In this document: piece by piece, positions 23,752-34,031 of the stretch
Layout: each line of letters begins with the position of its first letter
Numbering within the stretch: position 1 is the stretch's first letter
NCBI RefSeq assembly: GCF_004005845.1
Contig: NZ_SADE01000001.1
Location: 992,001-1,056,000 of the forward strand
Length of the DNA: 64,000 nucleotides
Origin: Hwanghaeella grinnelliae
GTDB taxonomy: Bacteria; Pseudomonadota; Alphaproteobacteria; UBA8366; Aestuariispiraceae
Direction: 5' to 3'
The notes under the pieces: model-generated
Databases searched by the model: none
Seen by the model: the letters and a program-made list of their open reading frames with translations, nothing else
What the model was told of the DNA's origin: nothing
Program-made: the position numbers and the translations under genes

Positions 23752-25305
23752 ATGACCATTAACCGTCGTCAAATCCTCCGAGGGACCGCTGCCGCGGGTA
23801 TCGTGCTGGCCGCCCCTGCGATCAGCTACGCATCCAGCCGCCCTATCATCACACACGGCATTCAAACGGGCGATGTCGATGCCTCTTCGGGTGTCGTTTG
23901 GGCTCGCACCGATCGCCCCGCAAAGGCTTTCCTGGAAGTGGCCACGACCGACAGCTTCAAGAACAGCACCCACCTGGCGCCCCTGAACGTCTTGCCCGAA
24001 AGCGATTTCGCGATGAAGCGGCTGCTGACGGACCTGCCGTCAGACCAGGAAATCTTCTACCGGGTTTCCTTCAGCGATTTGACCGGCGGACATGCGAAAT
24101 CCGAACCGGTCGTCGGGCATTTCCGGACTGCGCCGTCGTCGCGCCGTGATGTTCGTTTCGTCTGGTCCGGGGATACCGGCGGGCAAGGCTGGGGAATCGA
24201 CCGCGACCGCGGAGGCATGGCGACCTATGGGGTGATGGCAAAACACAATCCGGATTTCTTCCTTCACAGCGGGGACACCATCTATGCCGATGGCCCGATT
24301 GCCGAAACCAAGGAAATGCCGAACGGCGAGATCTGGAAAAGCGTGGTCGCCGAAGGCGTGCACAAGGTGGCTGAGACGCTCGACGAATTCCGAGGCCGCT
24401 GGAAGTACAATATGCTCGACGACCATGTCCGGGCCTTCAACGCCCAGGTTCCGACCTTCTTCCAATGGGACGATCATGAGGTCGTCAACAACTGGTCGGC
24501 GTCCAAGGACCTGTCGGCCGATGACCGTTATACGGTCAAGGACATCCAGCTGCTTTCAGCGCGCGCCGGCCGTGCCTTCCATGAGATGACGCCGATCCGC
24601 TACACACCCGCGGAACCGGGGCGGGTCTATCGCAAAATCTCCTATGGGCCGATGCTGGATGTCTTCTTCATCGATCTACGGTCTTATCGCGGGCCGAACG
24701 GTGCGTCGATGCAGACAGAAATGACCGAGGAAAGCCGTATCCTGGGCGCGGCCCAACTTGCCTGGCTGAAGCGCGAACTGGCCAATTCCAAGGCAACCTG
24801 GAAAGTGATCGCATCGGATATGCCGATCGGCCTGATGGTCTGGGACAGGGCCGGCGACGAAAAGCGCGTGGAAGCCGTTGCCAACGGGGACCACGGCCCG
24901 GCCAAGGGCCGCGAGTTGGAAATCGCGAACCTGCTGCGCTTCATCAAGGCGGCTGGCATCAAGAATACCGTCTGGCTGACGGCTGACGTGCATTACACCG
25001 CCGCCCATTACTACAACCCGAACAAGGCGCAGGAGCAGGACTTCGATCCGTTCTGGGAATTCGTCAGCGGCCCGCTGCATGCGGGGACCTTTGGGCCGAA
25101 CGACCTGGACATGACCTTTGGGCCGGAAGTGAAATACGTGAAAGCGCCGACCAAGGAGCAAGGGGCGAACCTGCCGCCGTCCGACGGGCTGCAGTTCTTC
25201 GGTCTTGTCGATATCGACAGCCAATCGGAAGCCATGACGGTCCGCCTGATGGACCGTGCCGATGCGGAACTGTGGTCGACGACCCTGGTGCCTGAACGCG
25301 TGTAA
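23752..25305 (+). CDS. phoD: PhoD-family alkaline phosphatase/phosphodiesterase, Tat-exported
   Basis: The protein is 517 residues. The twin-arginine signal is NRRQILRGTAAAGIVLAAPA, with cleavage expected after about residue 28. The N-terminal PhoD domain has THGIQTGDVDASSGVVWART. The metallophosphatase part has WSGDTGGQGWGIDRD, FFLHSGDTIYADGP, WDDHEVVNNWS and WLTADVHYTAAHYY, providing the Fe/Ca-binding Asp, Asn and His residues. It releases phosphate from phosphomono- and diesters in the periplasm. The Pho-box-like site suggests induction by phosphate starvation. Confidence 0.93.
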   Translation: MTINRRQILRGTAAAGIVLAAPAISYASSRPIITHGIQTGDVDASSGVVWARTDRPAKAFLEVATTDSFKNSTHLAPLNVLPESDFAMKRLLTDLPSDQEIFYRVSFSDLTGGHAKSEPVVGHFRTAPSSRRDVRFVWSGDTGGQGWGIDRDRGGMATYGVMAKHNPDFFLHSGDTIYADGPIAETKEMPNGEIWKSVVAEGVHKVAETLDEFRGRWKYNMLDDHVRAFNAQVPTFFQWDDHEVVNNWSASKDLSADDRYTVKDIQLLSARAGRAFHEMTPIRYTPAEPGRVYRKISYGPMLDVFFIDLRSYRGPNGASMQTEMTEESRILGAAQLAWLKRELANSKATWKVIASDMPIGLMVWDRAGDEKRVEAVANGDHGPAKGRELEIANLLRFIKAAGIKNTVWLTADVHYTAAHYYNPNKAQEQDFDPFWEFVSGPLHAGTFGPNDLDMTFGPEVKYVKAPTKEQGANLPPSDGLQFFGLVDIDSQSEAMTVRLMDRADAELWSTTLVPERV

Positions 25306-25339
25306 CGAAAGCCCGCGCCAAATGTCGGATATGCAAAAG

Positions 25340-25373
25340 AGCCCCCGAGCCTGTGGCTTGGGGGCTTCTTCTT
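25340..25373 (+). terminator. Intrinsic terminator of phoD
   Basis: AGCCCCCGAGCC, loop TGT, GGCTTGGGGGCT form a 12-bp stem with one G-T pair, then CTTCTTCTTT. It could also serve the convergent 78-residue gene. Confidence 0.85.
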
Positions 25374-25396
25374 TCAGGAAAACCTCGCCGTTGGGC

Positions 25397-25633
25397 TTAC
25401 GCGGAAAGCGCGGGGATCATTTTTTCCAGGCGCTGTTCTTCGGTAAGAACGATGTTCACGAAGCGCTCGCGATCTTCTTCGCTGATCGTGGGGAAGTCGC
25501 GCAACAATTCCGCCGCGGACCGGATGGCGGCGAGCGACGTGCGAAAAGCAATTTCCTTATCCAAAACGTTTGCTTCCTTTTCGTCCGTTACCGAGAAATT
25601 CGTCAAATCCTGTGCAATGTTGTCTCTAGGCAT
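25397..25633 (-). CDS. Small stand-alone HisKA-like helical protein lacking the phospho-histidine
   Basis: The protein is 78 residues, with TAGGA 5 bases before the ATG. The middle reads EIAFRTSLAAIRSAAELLRD and the end FVNIVLTEEQRLEKMIPALS. This resembles the dimerisation hairpin of histidine kinases (consensus SHELRTPLxxIxxxxELL...) with the H-box His-Glu replaced by Ile-Ala. There is no ATPase domain. It may dimerise with a kinase or act as a structural relic. It is monocistronic between phoD and fumarase. The HisKA relationship is my reading of the motif. Confidence 0.7.
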   Translation of the reverse strand: MPRDNIAQDLTNFSVTDEKEANVLDKEIAFRTSLAAIRSAAELLRDFPTISEEDRERFVNIVLTEEQRLEKMIPALSA

Positions 25634-25805
25634 AATCCTACCTCATTCGGCTTATAATACCGTGCCGCAAAAAAGATAACTATCTGATAAGACGAATAAA
25701 GCACTGGGTTTGTTGCGGTGCAATAAAAATCGAAAGGGCCGCCGGATGGGCCCGCCGGTCTTGATGGTGGGTGGCATAGGTCTCGGTAGTTAAAAAGGTG
25801 GCGTC

Positions 25806-25840
25806 AAAAAGAAACGGCGGCGACCAATGGCCGCCGCCGT
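25806..25840 (-). terminator. Intrinsic terminator of fumarase gene
   Basis: On the minus strand ACGGCGGCG, a 9-base loop and CGCCGCCGT form a perfect 9-bp stem followed by TTCTTTTT. It is 43 bases after the fumarase stop. Confidence 0.88.
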
Positions 25841-25882
25841 CCTCAGAAAAACGTCCTGCAGGCTTTTAAACCCGCGTTGGGA

Positions 25883-27499
<1,617 letters not shown>

Positions 27500-27687
27500 C
27501 GTTCATCCCCTTTCGCCTGTCGCGGCTGGTTATCCGGATTCTCGTGGAAATCCGCGTTGGCGAAAGCAACACGGACCCGTCCTCAATTGTCTTACCATCG
27601 TATATGTCGGCAGCCCAAGCGAAAGGTCCGCATGACTATGGTCCGCGCCGGTTCCAGGGAGGGCGCGATGGTCTTACGGAATGCCGG

Positions 27688-28203
27688 CTATTTCTTTCGG
27701 AAAGCGTCCAAGGTGACGACATTATCCCCGTCGGGGCCTTTGCCGTCGGGATCGGATGCGTCATCCGCGGCCTCGGCCAGATCGCCTGAAGTGTCGACGG
27801 TTTCATCGTCACTGATCTCAAGAATGTCGTCTTCCTCGTCCTCCGGGGTGGAGGGGTGGAATTGCAGGCCGAAATTGACCGACGGATCCGCGAAGGTGAT
27901 CAGGGCGTCGAGCGGAACACGCAACCGTTCAAGCTTCTGGTTGAAGCTAAGGTCGACTTCCAGCGCTTCGTCGTCGATCGACAGATTCCAGAACTGATGC
28001 TGCAGCACGATCGTCATTTCACGCGGATAGCGTTTATGCAGGTGGTCCGGCAGGTTCGTATCCGGGTGGTCGGTGCGGAAGGTGATGTAAAAATGATGTT
28101 CGGCCGGCAGGCCTTCGGATGCGGCCAACTCGACGGCTTTGCGGACGACGCTACGCATCGCTTCCTCAACCATCGCATTATACCCAATCCGGTCTTCGGA
28201 CAT
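27688..28203 (-). CDS. sspB: SspB ClpXP adaptor (alpha type)
   Basis: The protein is 171 residues from ATG 28203 (MSEDRIGYN), with GGGGAG just upstream. The folded part (about 10-120) has HHFYITFRTDHPDTNLPDHL, YPREMTIVLQHQFWNLSIDD and FNQKLERLRVPLDALITFAD. An acidic linker follows, and the C-terminus ends NVVTLDAFRKK, the conserved ClpX-docking tail (XB motif). SspB delivers SsrA-tagged proteins to ClpXP. The ssrA gene lies directly upstream on the same strand, an informative pairing. Confidence 0.94.
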   Translation of the reverse strand: MSEDRIGYNAMVEEAMRSVVRKAVELAASEGLPAEHHFYITFRTDHPDTNLPDHLHKRYPREMTIVLQHQFWNLSIDDEALEVDLSFNQKLERLRVPLDALITFADPSVNFGLQFHPSTPEDEEDDILEISDDETVDTSGDLAEAADDASDPDGKGPDGDNVVTLDAFRKK

Positions 28204-28434
28204 TCGGCTCCCCACCTAAACGAAAATGATGCACCAGAATCATAAAGGCGCGATGTGCGAAAGCGTTGCGCCTGTGGTCGCACATCACGTTGTTGCTATA
28301 GAATTGCAGTCTCAGTGCCGGGTGAAAAGACCCAAATGACGGCATTTTTCGATTAACGGCGATGCACCACAATTTTACCGCATCCGCGGTATGCGAAATG
28401 CGCGTTTGAACTGCGTTTTGTGTGGATAAAGTGG

Positions 28435-28755
28435 GGGGTTCTGTTGCTAGGTCCCCCATACCCCACCTAGACGGCGATGAACCGCCTAGGAATTCCGAAG
28501 TGTCGCTTTGACCGCGTTACGCGGCGACGGCAACCATCTCTTCGTTATCATTGGCATTTATAGCCGTGGCCCGATAACGGCGGATACCATACCGAACGCA
28601 GAAAGCATCTTTACTACACGCGTCGATCCTATTTCGCCCCCATCATCAGAACCGACCCTAAAACACTGAGTTATCAGGATAAATCGGTTCTCATGGTGGA
28701 GGCGCCGGGTACCGCCCCCGGGTCCGCTGCGCTTATTCCATGCCACCCTTTAGCG
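28435..28755 (-). ncRNA. ssrA: Two-piece (circularly permuted) tmRNA
   Basis: Read on the minus strand, the acceptor piece comes first (about 28750 to the CCA at 28694). It has a T-arm-like hairpin (CCGGG, 7-base loop, CCCGG) and the 3' acceptor strand CGCCTCC-ACCA. A 52-base intervening segment closed by AGAACCGA/TCGGTTCT follows. The coding piece then starts at 28641 with GGGGGCGAAATAGGATCGAC. GGGGGCG pairs with CGCCUCC, leaving a G-U at the third pair, the alanine identity element. The tag frame (28555-28517) encodes ANDNEEMVAVAA plus stop TAA, so the full tag is (A)ANDNEEMVAVAA. The outer ends (about 28755 and 28435) are estimates; a CTAGGCGG/CCGTCTAG hairpin lies after the tag. It rescues stalled ribosomes. 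Confidence 0.93.
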
Positions 28756-28782
28756 TCATAACCGGCCGAAGCCGGCACGCGT

Positions 28783-28813
28783 AATATAGGGATTGGAAAG
28801 CGGTTCTGAAAGG
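28783..28813 (-). promoter_or_regulatory. Probable ssrA promoter
   Basis: On the minus strand TATATT (28788-28783) is a good -10 element, with a poor -35 (TTTCAG) 17 bases upstream. A hairpin CCGGC-TTCG-GCCGG (28775-28762) lies just downstream, at the start of the precursor. Confidence 0.45.
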
Positions 28814-28930
28814 GGGAAGAAGAAAGGGCTTCGTAGAATTGCAGATGCGTGCCGATTATATCGTAGAAGAGGTTTTGCGGTTACTGTCGGCTGCTTAAAA
28901 GATAGAGACGAGGGAGTCGGACCGGTATCC

Positions 28931-29653
28931 ATGCCACCGCAGAACCAAACGCACTGGTCCGGCCAGACCCATAATGCGGAATTCTTGGCCCACTATGCCA
29001 TCGTACCCTACATGGGTGGAGGGTACTGTTATCTGCCAAACTATGTCGGGACTCGGGGATTTGCTCTGACGGAAAGTCAATGCAATGCCCTGGTGAGTAT
29101 TTTCCTGGCAAAGGAAGGGAAGTCCGGCCGAATTCTGTCGAACCTGCTTCTGGGAGCGGTGTTTATTCTGCTCATGATTATTCTTCCCAGGGTTGTCGAG
29201 TTCTACATGGGGACGAAGAGCCCGTCATTTATAGCGATTTTGGGTGTCTTTGCCGGAGTGGTTTGGCTGTCGAACCATCGCAAGAATAAGCGTTTTCTTG
29301 ACGTCGTACCCGACGCCATTCGTTGCCGCCATGGCCGCCCATGGCGCTATTTTATCTTGAGGTTAGTCACGCAGGACGCGCTTTGGGCTCTTGGCTTGAA
29401 GGCTGTTGGGTTTCTGTTGATGGGGCTGTGTTTCATCGTGTTCGCGATCGCCGGCGCTGTGGACGACAGTATGCGCAACAGTTCATGGGCATTCGCCCTT
29501 TTCACCCTTGCGCCTATCGGGCTCGGCTGTTGGGCGACGGTATCGGCATTACTGTTCGGACTTCGGTTCCGTATGAAAAACGGACGGCTGTTTACCGCTT
29601 ACGACCTGCCCCAGATCTCGCCGGTGACCGGGAAATGCGTCCCACCGATGTAG
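28931..29653 (+). CDS. Predicted inner-membrane protein of unknown function
   Basis: The protein is 240 residues from ATG 28931; longer frames run into the ssrA promoter. A soluble N-terminal part of about 60 residues (AHYAIVPYMGGGYCYLPNYV) is followed by four predicted membrane helices: LLLGAVFILLMIILP, FIAILGVFAGVVWLS, KAVGFLLMGLCFIVFAIAGA and FTLAPIGLGCWATVSALLFG. I recognise no family. The gene is flanked by ssrA and a convergent flavoprotein and does not look like part of an operon. Confidence 0.7.
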   Translation: MPPQNQTHWSGQTHNAEFLAHYAIVPYMGGGYCYLPNYVGTRGFALTESQCNALVSIFLAKEGKSGRILSNLLLGAVFILLMIILPRVVEFYMGTKSPSFIAILGVFAGVVWLSNHRKNKRFLDVVPDAIRCRHGRPWRYFILRLVTQDALWALGLKAVGFLLMGLCFIVFAIAGAVDDSMRNSSWAFALFTLAPIGLGCWATVSALLFGLRFRMKNGRLFTAYDLPQISPVTGKCVPPM

Positions 29654-29665
29654 ATCGCGCTGCCG

Positions 29666-30748
29666 CTAGGGGCGTAGCCTTTCTTCCGCGACGCTCAAAG
29701 CTTCGCCCGCTTCAGCTACCAGTTTTGCAATCAGTTCCGCCGCAGGGATTTGCCGGTTGAGCGGCGCGGCCTGGCCGCCCCAGAGGGCCGCAAAATTGCC
29801 ATCGCCCTTGGCTTTCGCGGCGCCGGCAAGTGCCTTTCCCACATCGTAGGCGACCGGATAGGCGGGCACTTCCGCTTCGCGCCCGCGCATGTCGGCCATC
29901 AATCGGTTGACGATGCCGCGTGCCGGACGACCGGACAGGATGCCGGTGATTTCCGTTGCCTCGCCGGGGGCGCCGACAAGCAGGTCGTGATGGGCTTGCC
30001 CTGCGGCGGATTCAGGGCTGCTGATGAAGGCGGTGCCGATCTGCACCCCGTCCGCGCCGAGGGCGAAAGCCGCCGCGATCCCGGCGCCGGTCCCGATTCC
30101 GCCGGCGGCGACCACCGGTATGCGGACGGCGGCGCAGACTTGCGGAAGAAGGGCGAAGGTGCCGATGGCGGCGTCATGATCGGCTGAGAAGGTGCCGCGA
30201 TGGCCGCCCGCTTCATAGCCCTGGGCGACGACGATATCGATTCCGGCCTTTTCCACCTGTCGCGCTTCCTCGACCGTGGTGGCGGAGCAAAGTGTCAGGA
30301 TTCCTGCGGCTTTTAGCGCGTCCATCGCCTGTGGCGTCGGCAGGCCGAAATGGAAGCTGACCGCCGCGGGGCGCTGACGCACCAGCATATCCAGCATGTC
30401 CGGATCGTCGTTGAACGAGGTGTAGATCTCCGCCAATTCCGTCGGCGGTTCCGCGCCGAATTCCTCGAAATAGGGGCGCAGGGCCTCGATCCAGGCGGCT
30501 TCCCGTGCCGCGTCGCGTTTCGGCGTTTCATGGGTGAACAGGTTCACGTTGATCGGCCGGTTGGTCATGGTTTTCAGCTTGGTGAGCGCGGCGTCGGCCT
30601 GGTCCGCCGTCATCGTGCCAATCGCGAGCGAGCCGAGGCCGCCCGCATTGGCGACGGCGACGGCCAGTTCCGGTGTCGATACGCCCGCCATCGGCGCTTG
30701 GATGATGGGGTAATCAATGTCGAGCAGTTCCGTGATACGCGAGCGCAT
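29666..30748 (-). CDS. Nitronate monooxygenase / 2-nitropropane dioxygenase-like flavoprotein
   Basis: The protein is 360 residues from ATG 30748 (MRSRITELLDIDYPIIQAPM). It is an FMN-binding TIM barrel with IIQAPMAGVSTPELA, DIVVAQGYEAGGHRGTF (containing the catalytic-type His) and VVAAGGIGTGAGIAAAFALG for the phosphate loop. Relatives oxidise alkyl nitronates such as propionate-3-nitronate; FabK enoyl-ACP reductases share the fold. AAGGAATAAC precedes the start. It is 22 bases downstream of the Rieske gene, so one operon is likely. Confidence 0.88.
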   Translation of the reverse strand: MRSRITELLDIDYPIIQAPMAGVSTPELAVAVANAGGLGSLAIGTMTADQADAALTKLKTMTNRPINVNLFTHETPKRDAAREAAWIEALRPYFEEFGAEPPTELAEIYTSFNDDPDMLDMLVRQRPAAVSFHFGLPTPQAMDALKAAGILTLCSATTVEEARQVEKAGIDIVVAQGYEAGGHRGTFSADHDAAIGTFALLPQVCAAVRIPVVAAGGIGTGAGIAAAFALGADGVQIGTAFISSPESAAGQAHHDLLVGAPGEATEITGILSGRPARGIVNRLMADMRGREAEVPAYPVAYDVGKALAGAAKAKGDGNFAALWGGQAAPLNRQIPAAELIAKLVAEAGEALSVAEERLRP

Positions 30749-30770
30749 GGTCTTGTTATTCCTTAAAGTT

Positions 30771-32438
30771 TCAGCCTTCTCGACCAACGAAGTCGAGGGA
30801 TTGGTTCGCCGTGCGCAGCACGTGTTTGCGCTTGATCGGATGGGCGATCAGCCGGTTCAGTCCGGCCGTCAGGACGGGCACGAATCCGGCATCCGGCGCG
30901 TTATCAATTTCGTCCCGCATCGCGGTCGCCAGTTTCACGTAATGGCAGGCGACGATGTATTCCGGGAAATCATGATCCAGCATGCCGTGCAATATGGTGT
31001 TCAGATAGATGTCGGGGGTGTCGGAAACCCGCCATTCCTCAAGGCATACGCCGTCGTCCAGGAAACCGGCATTGCGACCCAGGAAACACCCGATTTGCAG
31101 CAGAACCGCCGGCCAAAGTTCCGGATAGTGTTCCGCCGCCCAGCGCCCCGCATTGGCAAAGGTGATGGCATGGGTGAAATCGAGCCAATTGACGTTTTCC
31201 GACACCGAATTGTCGGTCCGGGCATCCATGTCGACCCGGAAGGCCAGCAATTGCAGCGCCGCCGCTTCCAGCAGAACGTGATACAGTTCCGGGCCGCGCT
31301 GCGCGCTTTCCCGTATCAGGTCTAGGGTCTTGGAAACGGAAAGTCTGGTATAGTCCGTCGCGGGACGCGGCGGGGCGTTGCCCCCGTCCGACCATGACTG
31401 AATGGCGGGACGATAGGCCTTGAATTCGGGGATCAGATCCTCGCGGCTGGCATAGATCAGTCCACGGACCAGACACAGCAATAGCGGTTCCAGCGCGTCC
31501 GGTCCCAGCCGGTCGGCGAGTTGTTCGGTTTTGTAGACATAGATCGGCGCGTGGCCGAACATCTGATAGTGGGCGAGCGCGGCCCGCAGCAGCCCCCTGC
31601 GCAAAGCCGGCATGCCGAGATTTTCCGCCAAGGCGCCGTTGATATAGGCGATCGCCGTGTCCTCGTCCTCATCCTCGATGGCTTGAACGAAGCCGTCTTC
31701 GTCATAGGGGCGGCTTTCCGATGTGAAGGGATATCGGCGTTCGCGCATCGTATCCCAGGACATATGGCCGATGACTTCCACGACGCTCGCCAAGCGTTCG
31801 GCCTCGTTCACGGCCAGTTCGTCCCCGGTGCGCAGCCAATCGGCGGCGGCCGCGAAGGCGTGGGTATAGCCGAATTCGAACCGGTCGAAACTGTGTTGCG
31901 CCGCTTTCAGTATGCCCTGTTCAGGGTTGCCGCCGGCCTTTTTCAGGCGCGCGACTTCCCGGGCGATGCGATCGTATTCGTGGCGCGGCATCGCATCCGC
32001 GATATTGTCCAGCGCGGTCTTGATCAGTTCTTCCGGCGCGGGATCGGTGATATCCACCAGCACAGCGCCGTCCTCGACCCGGACCGGATAACGCCGCAGC
32101 TTGTCGCCGCCGATTTCCGTCTCGCCGCTGTCCAGATCGAATTTCCAGTTATGCCAATTGCAGGTCAGTTTGCAGGCCGCACCGTCAGCACCGCCGCTCA
32201 ACGCGCCTTCGATCAGTGGATATCCTTCATGGGGACATCGATTGTTGCATGCTTGTATGGCGCCATCCTCGGTGCCGCGATCCGCCACATGGAACAGAGC
32301 GATCTGCTTGCCGTTCGCCTTCACGACTTTCCGGCCTTTCGCAATCAGCGAATCCAGATCAGTAACGCGGACCCAATTGCGCCTGGATTCGTCCGTTGGA
32401 TTTGCGGCTTGGTCAGGGGCGGGGCGGGCGGAAGACAT
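30771..32438 (-). CDS. Rieske [2Fe-2S] domain fused to a large helical domain
   Basis: The protein is 555 residues. The N-terminal Rieske ferredoxin (about 20-130) has C68-x-H70 and C93-x2-H96 (CPHEGYPL and CNWHNWKF), the two Cys and two His ligands. Residues about 140-555 are alpha-helical, with several His-rich spots (FGYTHAFAAAADWL, ALAHYQMFGHAPIY, DFTHAITFANAG). I recognise no catalytic family there with confidence; a metal-dependent oxygenase is one idea. It pairs with the NMO-like gene downstream and diverges from an MFS gene. Confidence 0.8.
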   Translation of the reverse strand: MSSARPAPDQAANPTDESRRNWVRVTDLDSLIAKGRKVVKANGKQIALFHVADRGTEDGAIQACNNRCPHEGYPLIEGALSGGADGAACKLTCNWHNWKFDLDSGETEIGGDKLRRYPVRVEDGAVLVDITDPAPEELIKTALDNIADAMPRHEYDRIAREVARLKKAGGNPEQGILKAAQHSFDRFEFGYTHAFAAAADWLRTGDELAVNEAERLASVVEVIGHMSWDTMRERRYPFTSESRPYDEDGFVQAIEDEDEDTAIAYINGALAENLGMPALRRGLLRAALAHYQMFGHAPIYVYKTEQLADRLGPDALEPLLLCLVRGLIYASREDLIPEFKAYRPAIQSWSDGGNAPPRPATDYTRLSVSKTLDLIRESAQRGPELYHVLLEAAALQLLAFRVDMDARTDNSVSENVNWLDFTHAITFANAGRWAAEHYPELWPAVLLQIGCFLGRNAGFLDDGVCLEEWRVSDTPDIYLNTILHGMLDHDFPEYIVACHYVKLATAMRDEIDNAPDAGFVPVLTAGLNRLIAHPIKRKHVLRTANQSLDFVGREG

Positions 32439-32445
32439 GGCGTTT

Positions 32446-32491
32446 CCTTTCTAAAGGGTTTTCTTTCGAAAATTGATATGGCCTTTCTAAA
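32446..32491. promoter_or_regulatory. Direct repeats in divergent promoter region (candidate operators)
   Basis: CCTTTCTAAA occurs twice (32446-32455 and 32482-32491), 36 bases apart, in the 118-base gap between the Rieske and MFS genes. A small inverted repeat TTTTC-TTTC-GAAAA lies between them. These are plausible sites for the HTH regulator encoded after the MFS gene. Confidence 0.4.
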
Positions 32492-32556
32492 AGAATGTCT
32501 ATAGAAATGTCGGCGAAAACCCGATGCGAGGATAACATGCTGGTGAGTGAACAACG

Positions 32557-34005
32557 GTGACCGACAGCGCGACGGCACAATTGACGGGCGAGTCCAACTG
32601 GACCGACCTGTGGCATGCCGGTGTGTTGCAGCGCTTCATCGTGCTCGGTTTCGGCGTCTGGCTGCACGCCTCGAACGCCAGTTTGATCTCGACACTCGTT
32701 CCCGCCGCGGTGCTGGATATCGGCGGTCTGGAATTTCTCAGTTGGGCCTCCGTCCTCTATCAGGTCGGTTCGATTGTTGCGGGGGCGGCCGCCGGCCTGA
32801 TCGCCGTCCGTTACGGCTTGCGCAGCGCGATGATGTTCTCCGCCGGCGCCTTCGGTATCGGCTGCGCGATTTGCGCGCTGGCGCCGGACATGACGGTGTT
32901 GCTGGCGGGCCGCCTGATCAAGGGGGCCGGAGGCGGGGCCCTCGTCGCGCTGACCCATGTCGCGATCGTCGAGTTGTTTCCGGCCAAAATCATGCCCCGG
33001 CTCATCGCGCTCGTCTCGGCGATCTGGGGCGCGTCCGCTTTTTGCGGCCCGGCGGTGGGCGGCGGCTTTGCCGAATTCGGTCTTTGGCGCGCCGGTTTCT
33101 GGGCCTATGCCGCCCAAGCCCTGGTCTATACCCTGGCCGTCGGTTGGATGCTGAAGGGCAAGGCCGAGGCCATGGCCTCCCATGGCGAGGGATTTCCAAA
33201 GGTTCGGCTTGTTCTGCTTTCCGCCGCGATCATGGCGATCGCGTCAGCCGGGGTGATTGGATTCACCTGGCAGTCGGGCGCCTTGACCGTCATTGGGCTG
33301 GGCCTGTTGGCGGCATTCTTCCGGCGCGACGCTCAGGCCGGGGGCAGCCGCCTTTACCCAAGGTCCGCCTATGATCCTCGCAGTGCTACCTTCTGGGGGC
33401 TTTCGATGATCGGTTTGTGCTTCCTGGGCACGGTCACTTTCATGATTTACGGCCCCTTGTTGACCCAGCTTCTACACGGGGCGCGGCCGATCACCGGCGG
33501 GGTTCTGGTCGCCGTAGAATCCGTCGGCTGGACGGTTGCGGCAATGACGTTTTCGGGTGCTTCGGCGATCTGGCATCCCAGACTGATCCGCCTTGCGGCG
33601 GCCCTTATGGTCCTCGGCGTCGTGGGATTGGCGGTCGTCATGCCGCAAGGTCCGGTTTGGGCACTGACACCCTTCCTCGTCTGCGTCGGCGGGGCCTTCG
33701 GCATGTGTTTCGGTTATGTCACCCAACGGATCGTCGCCGGGGCGGAGGGAGACGACCGGGCGCGGGCCTCGTCTGCCATTCCGACGACGCAGATGATCGG
33801 CTATGCGCTGGGCGCGTCGACAGTGGGATTTATCGCAAACGGTTTGGGTTTCTCGGAAACCGCGACCCGCGCTGAATTGGAAGCCGTCGGGTTTTGGTTG
33901 TTCGCGGCTTTTCTGCCGGTCGTGATCCTCGGTGCGGTTGCCGCCTTGCGCATAGCGGGCCCCATCGGTGAGGACGCGGTGGCGCGCACGGCGGAAGACG
34001 GCTGA
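32557..34005 (+). CDS. Major facilitator superfamily transporter
   Basis: The protein is 482 residues from GTG 32557. It is strongly hydrophobic with about 12-14 predicted helices. The motif-A-like loop AAGLIAVRYGLRSAMMFSAG follows the second helix and GRLIKGAGGGALVALTHVAI lies in the fourth region. The layout (14 helices possible) suits the drug/H+ antiporter DHA2 group, so efflux is a reasonable guess. It diverges from the Rieske/NMO operon and precedes the HTH regulator by 26 bases. Confidence 0.85.
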   Translation: MTDSATAQLTGESNWTDLWHAGVLQRFIVLGFGVWLHASNASLISTLVPAAVLDIGGLEFLSWASVLYQVGSIVAGAAAGLIAVRYGLRSAMMFSAGAFGIGCAICALAPDMTVLLAGRLIKGAGGGALVALTHVAIVELFPAKIMPRLIALVSAIWGASAFCGPAVGGGFAEFGLWRAGFWAYAAQALVYTLAVGWMLKGKAEAMASHGEGFPKVRLVLLSAAIMAIASAGVIGFTWQSGALTVIGLGLLAAFFRRDAQAGGSRLYPRSAYDPRSATFWGLSMIGLCFLGTVTFMIYGPLLTQLLHGARPITGGVLVAVESVGWTVAAMTFSGASAIWHPRLIRLAAALMVLGVVGLAVVMPQGPVWALTPFLVCVGGAFGMCFGYVTQRIVAGAEGDDRARASSAIPTTQMIGYALGASTVGFIANGLGFSETATRAELEAVGFWLFAAFLPVVILGAVAALRIAGPIGEDAVARTAEDG

Positions 34006-34026
34006 GGGAACGGTTGAGGGAACGGT
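34003..34026 (+). repeat. Perfect 12-base tandem repeat spanning stop and ribosome-binding site
   Basis: TGAGGGAACGGT occurs twice in tandem (34003-34014, 34015-34026), and a third copy begins TGAGGATGG. The first copy contains the MFS stop and each copy supplies a GAGGG Shine-Dalgarno-like element for the regulator gene. Confidence 0.6.
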
Positions 34027-34031
34027 TGAGG

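Noticed and set aside
28793-28930. 46-residue N-terminal extension of the membrane protein
   Set aside because: It starts at a TTG inside the ssrA promoter region and the added sequence is basic and unlike the rest.
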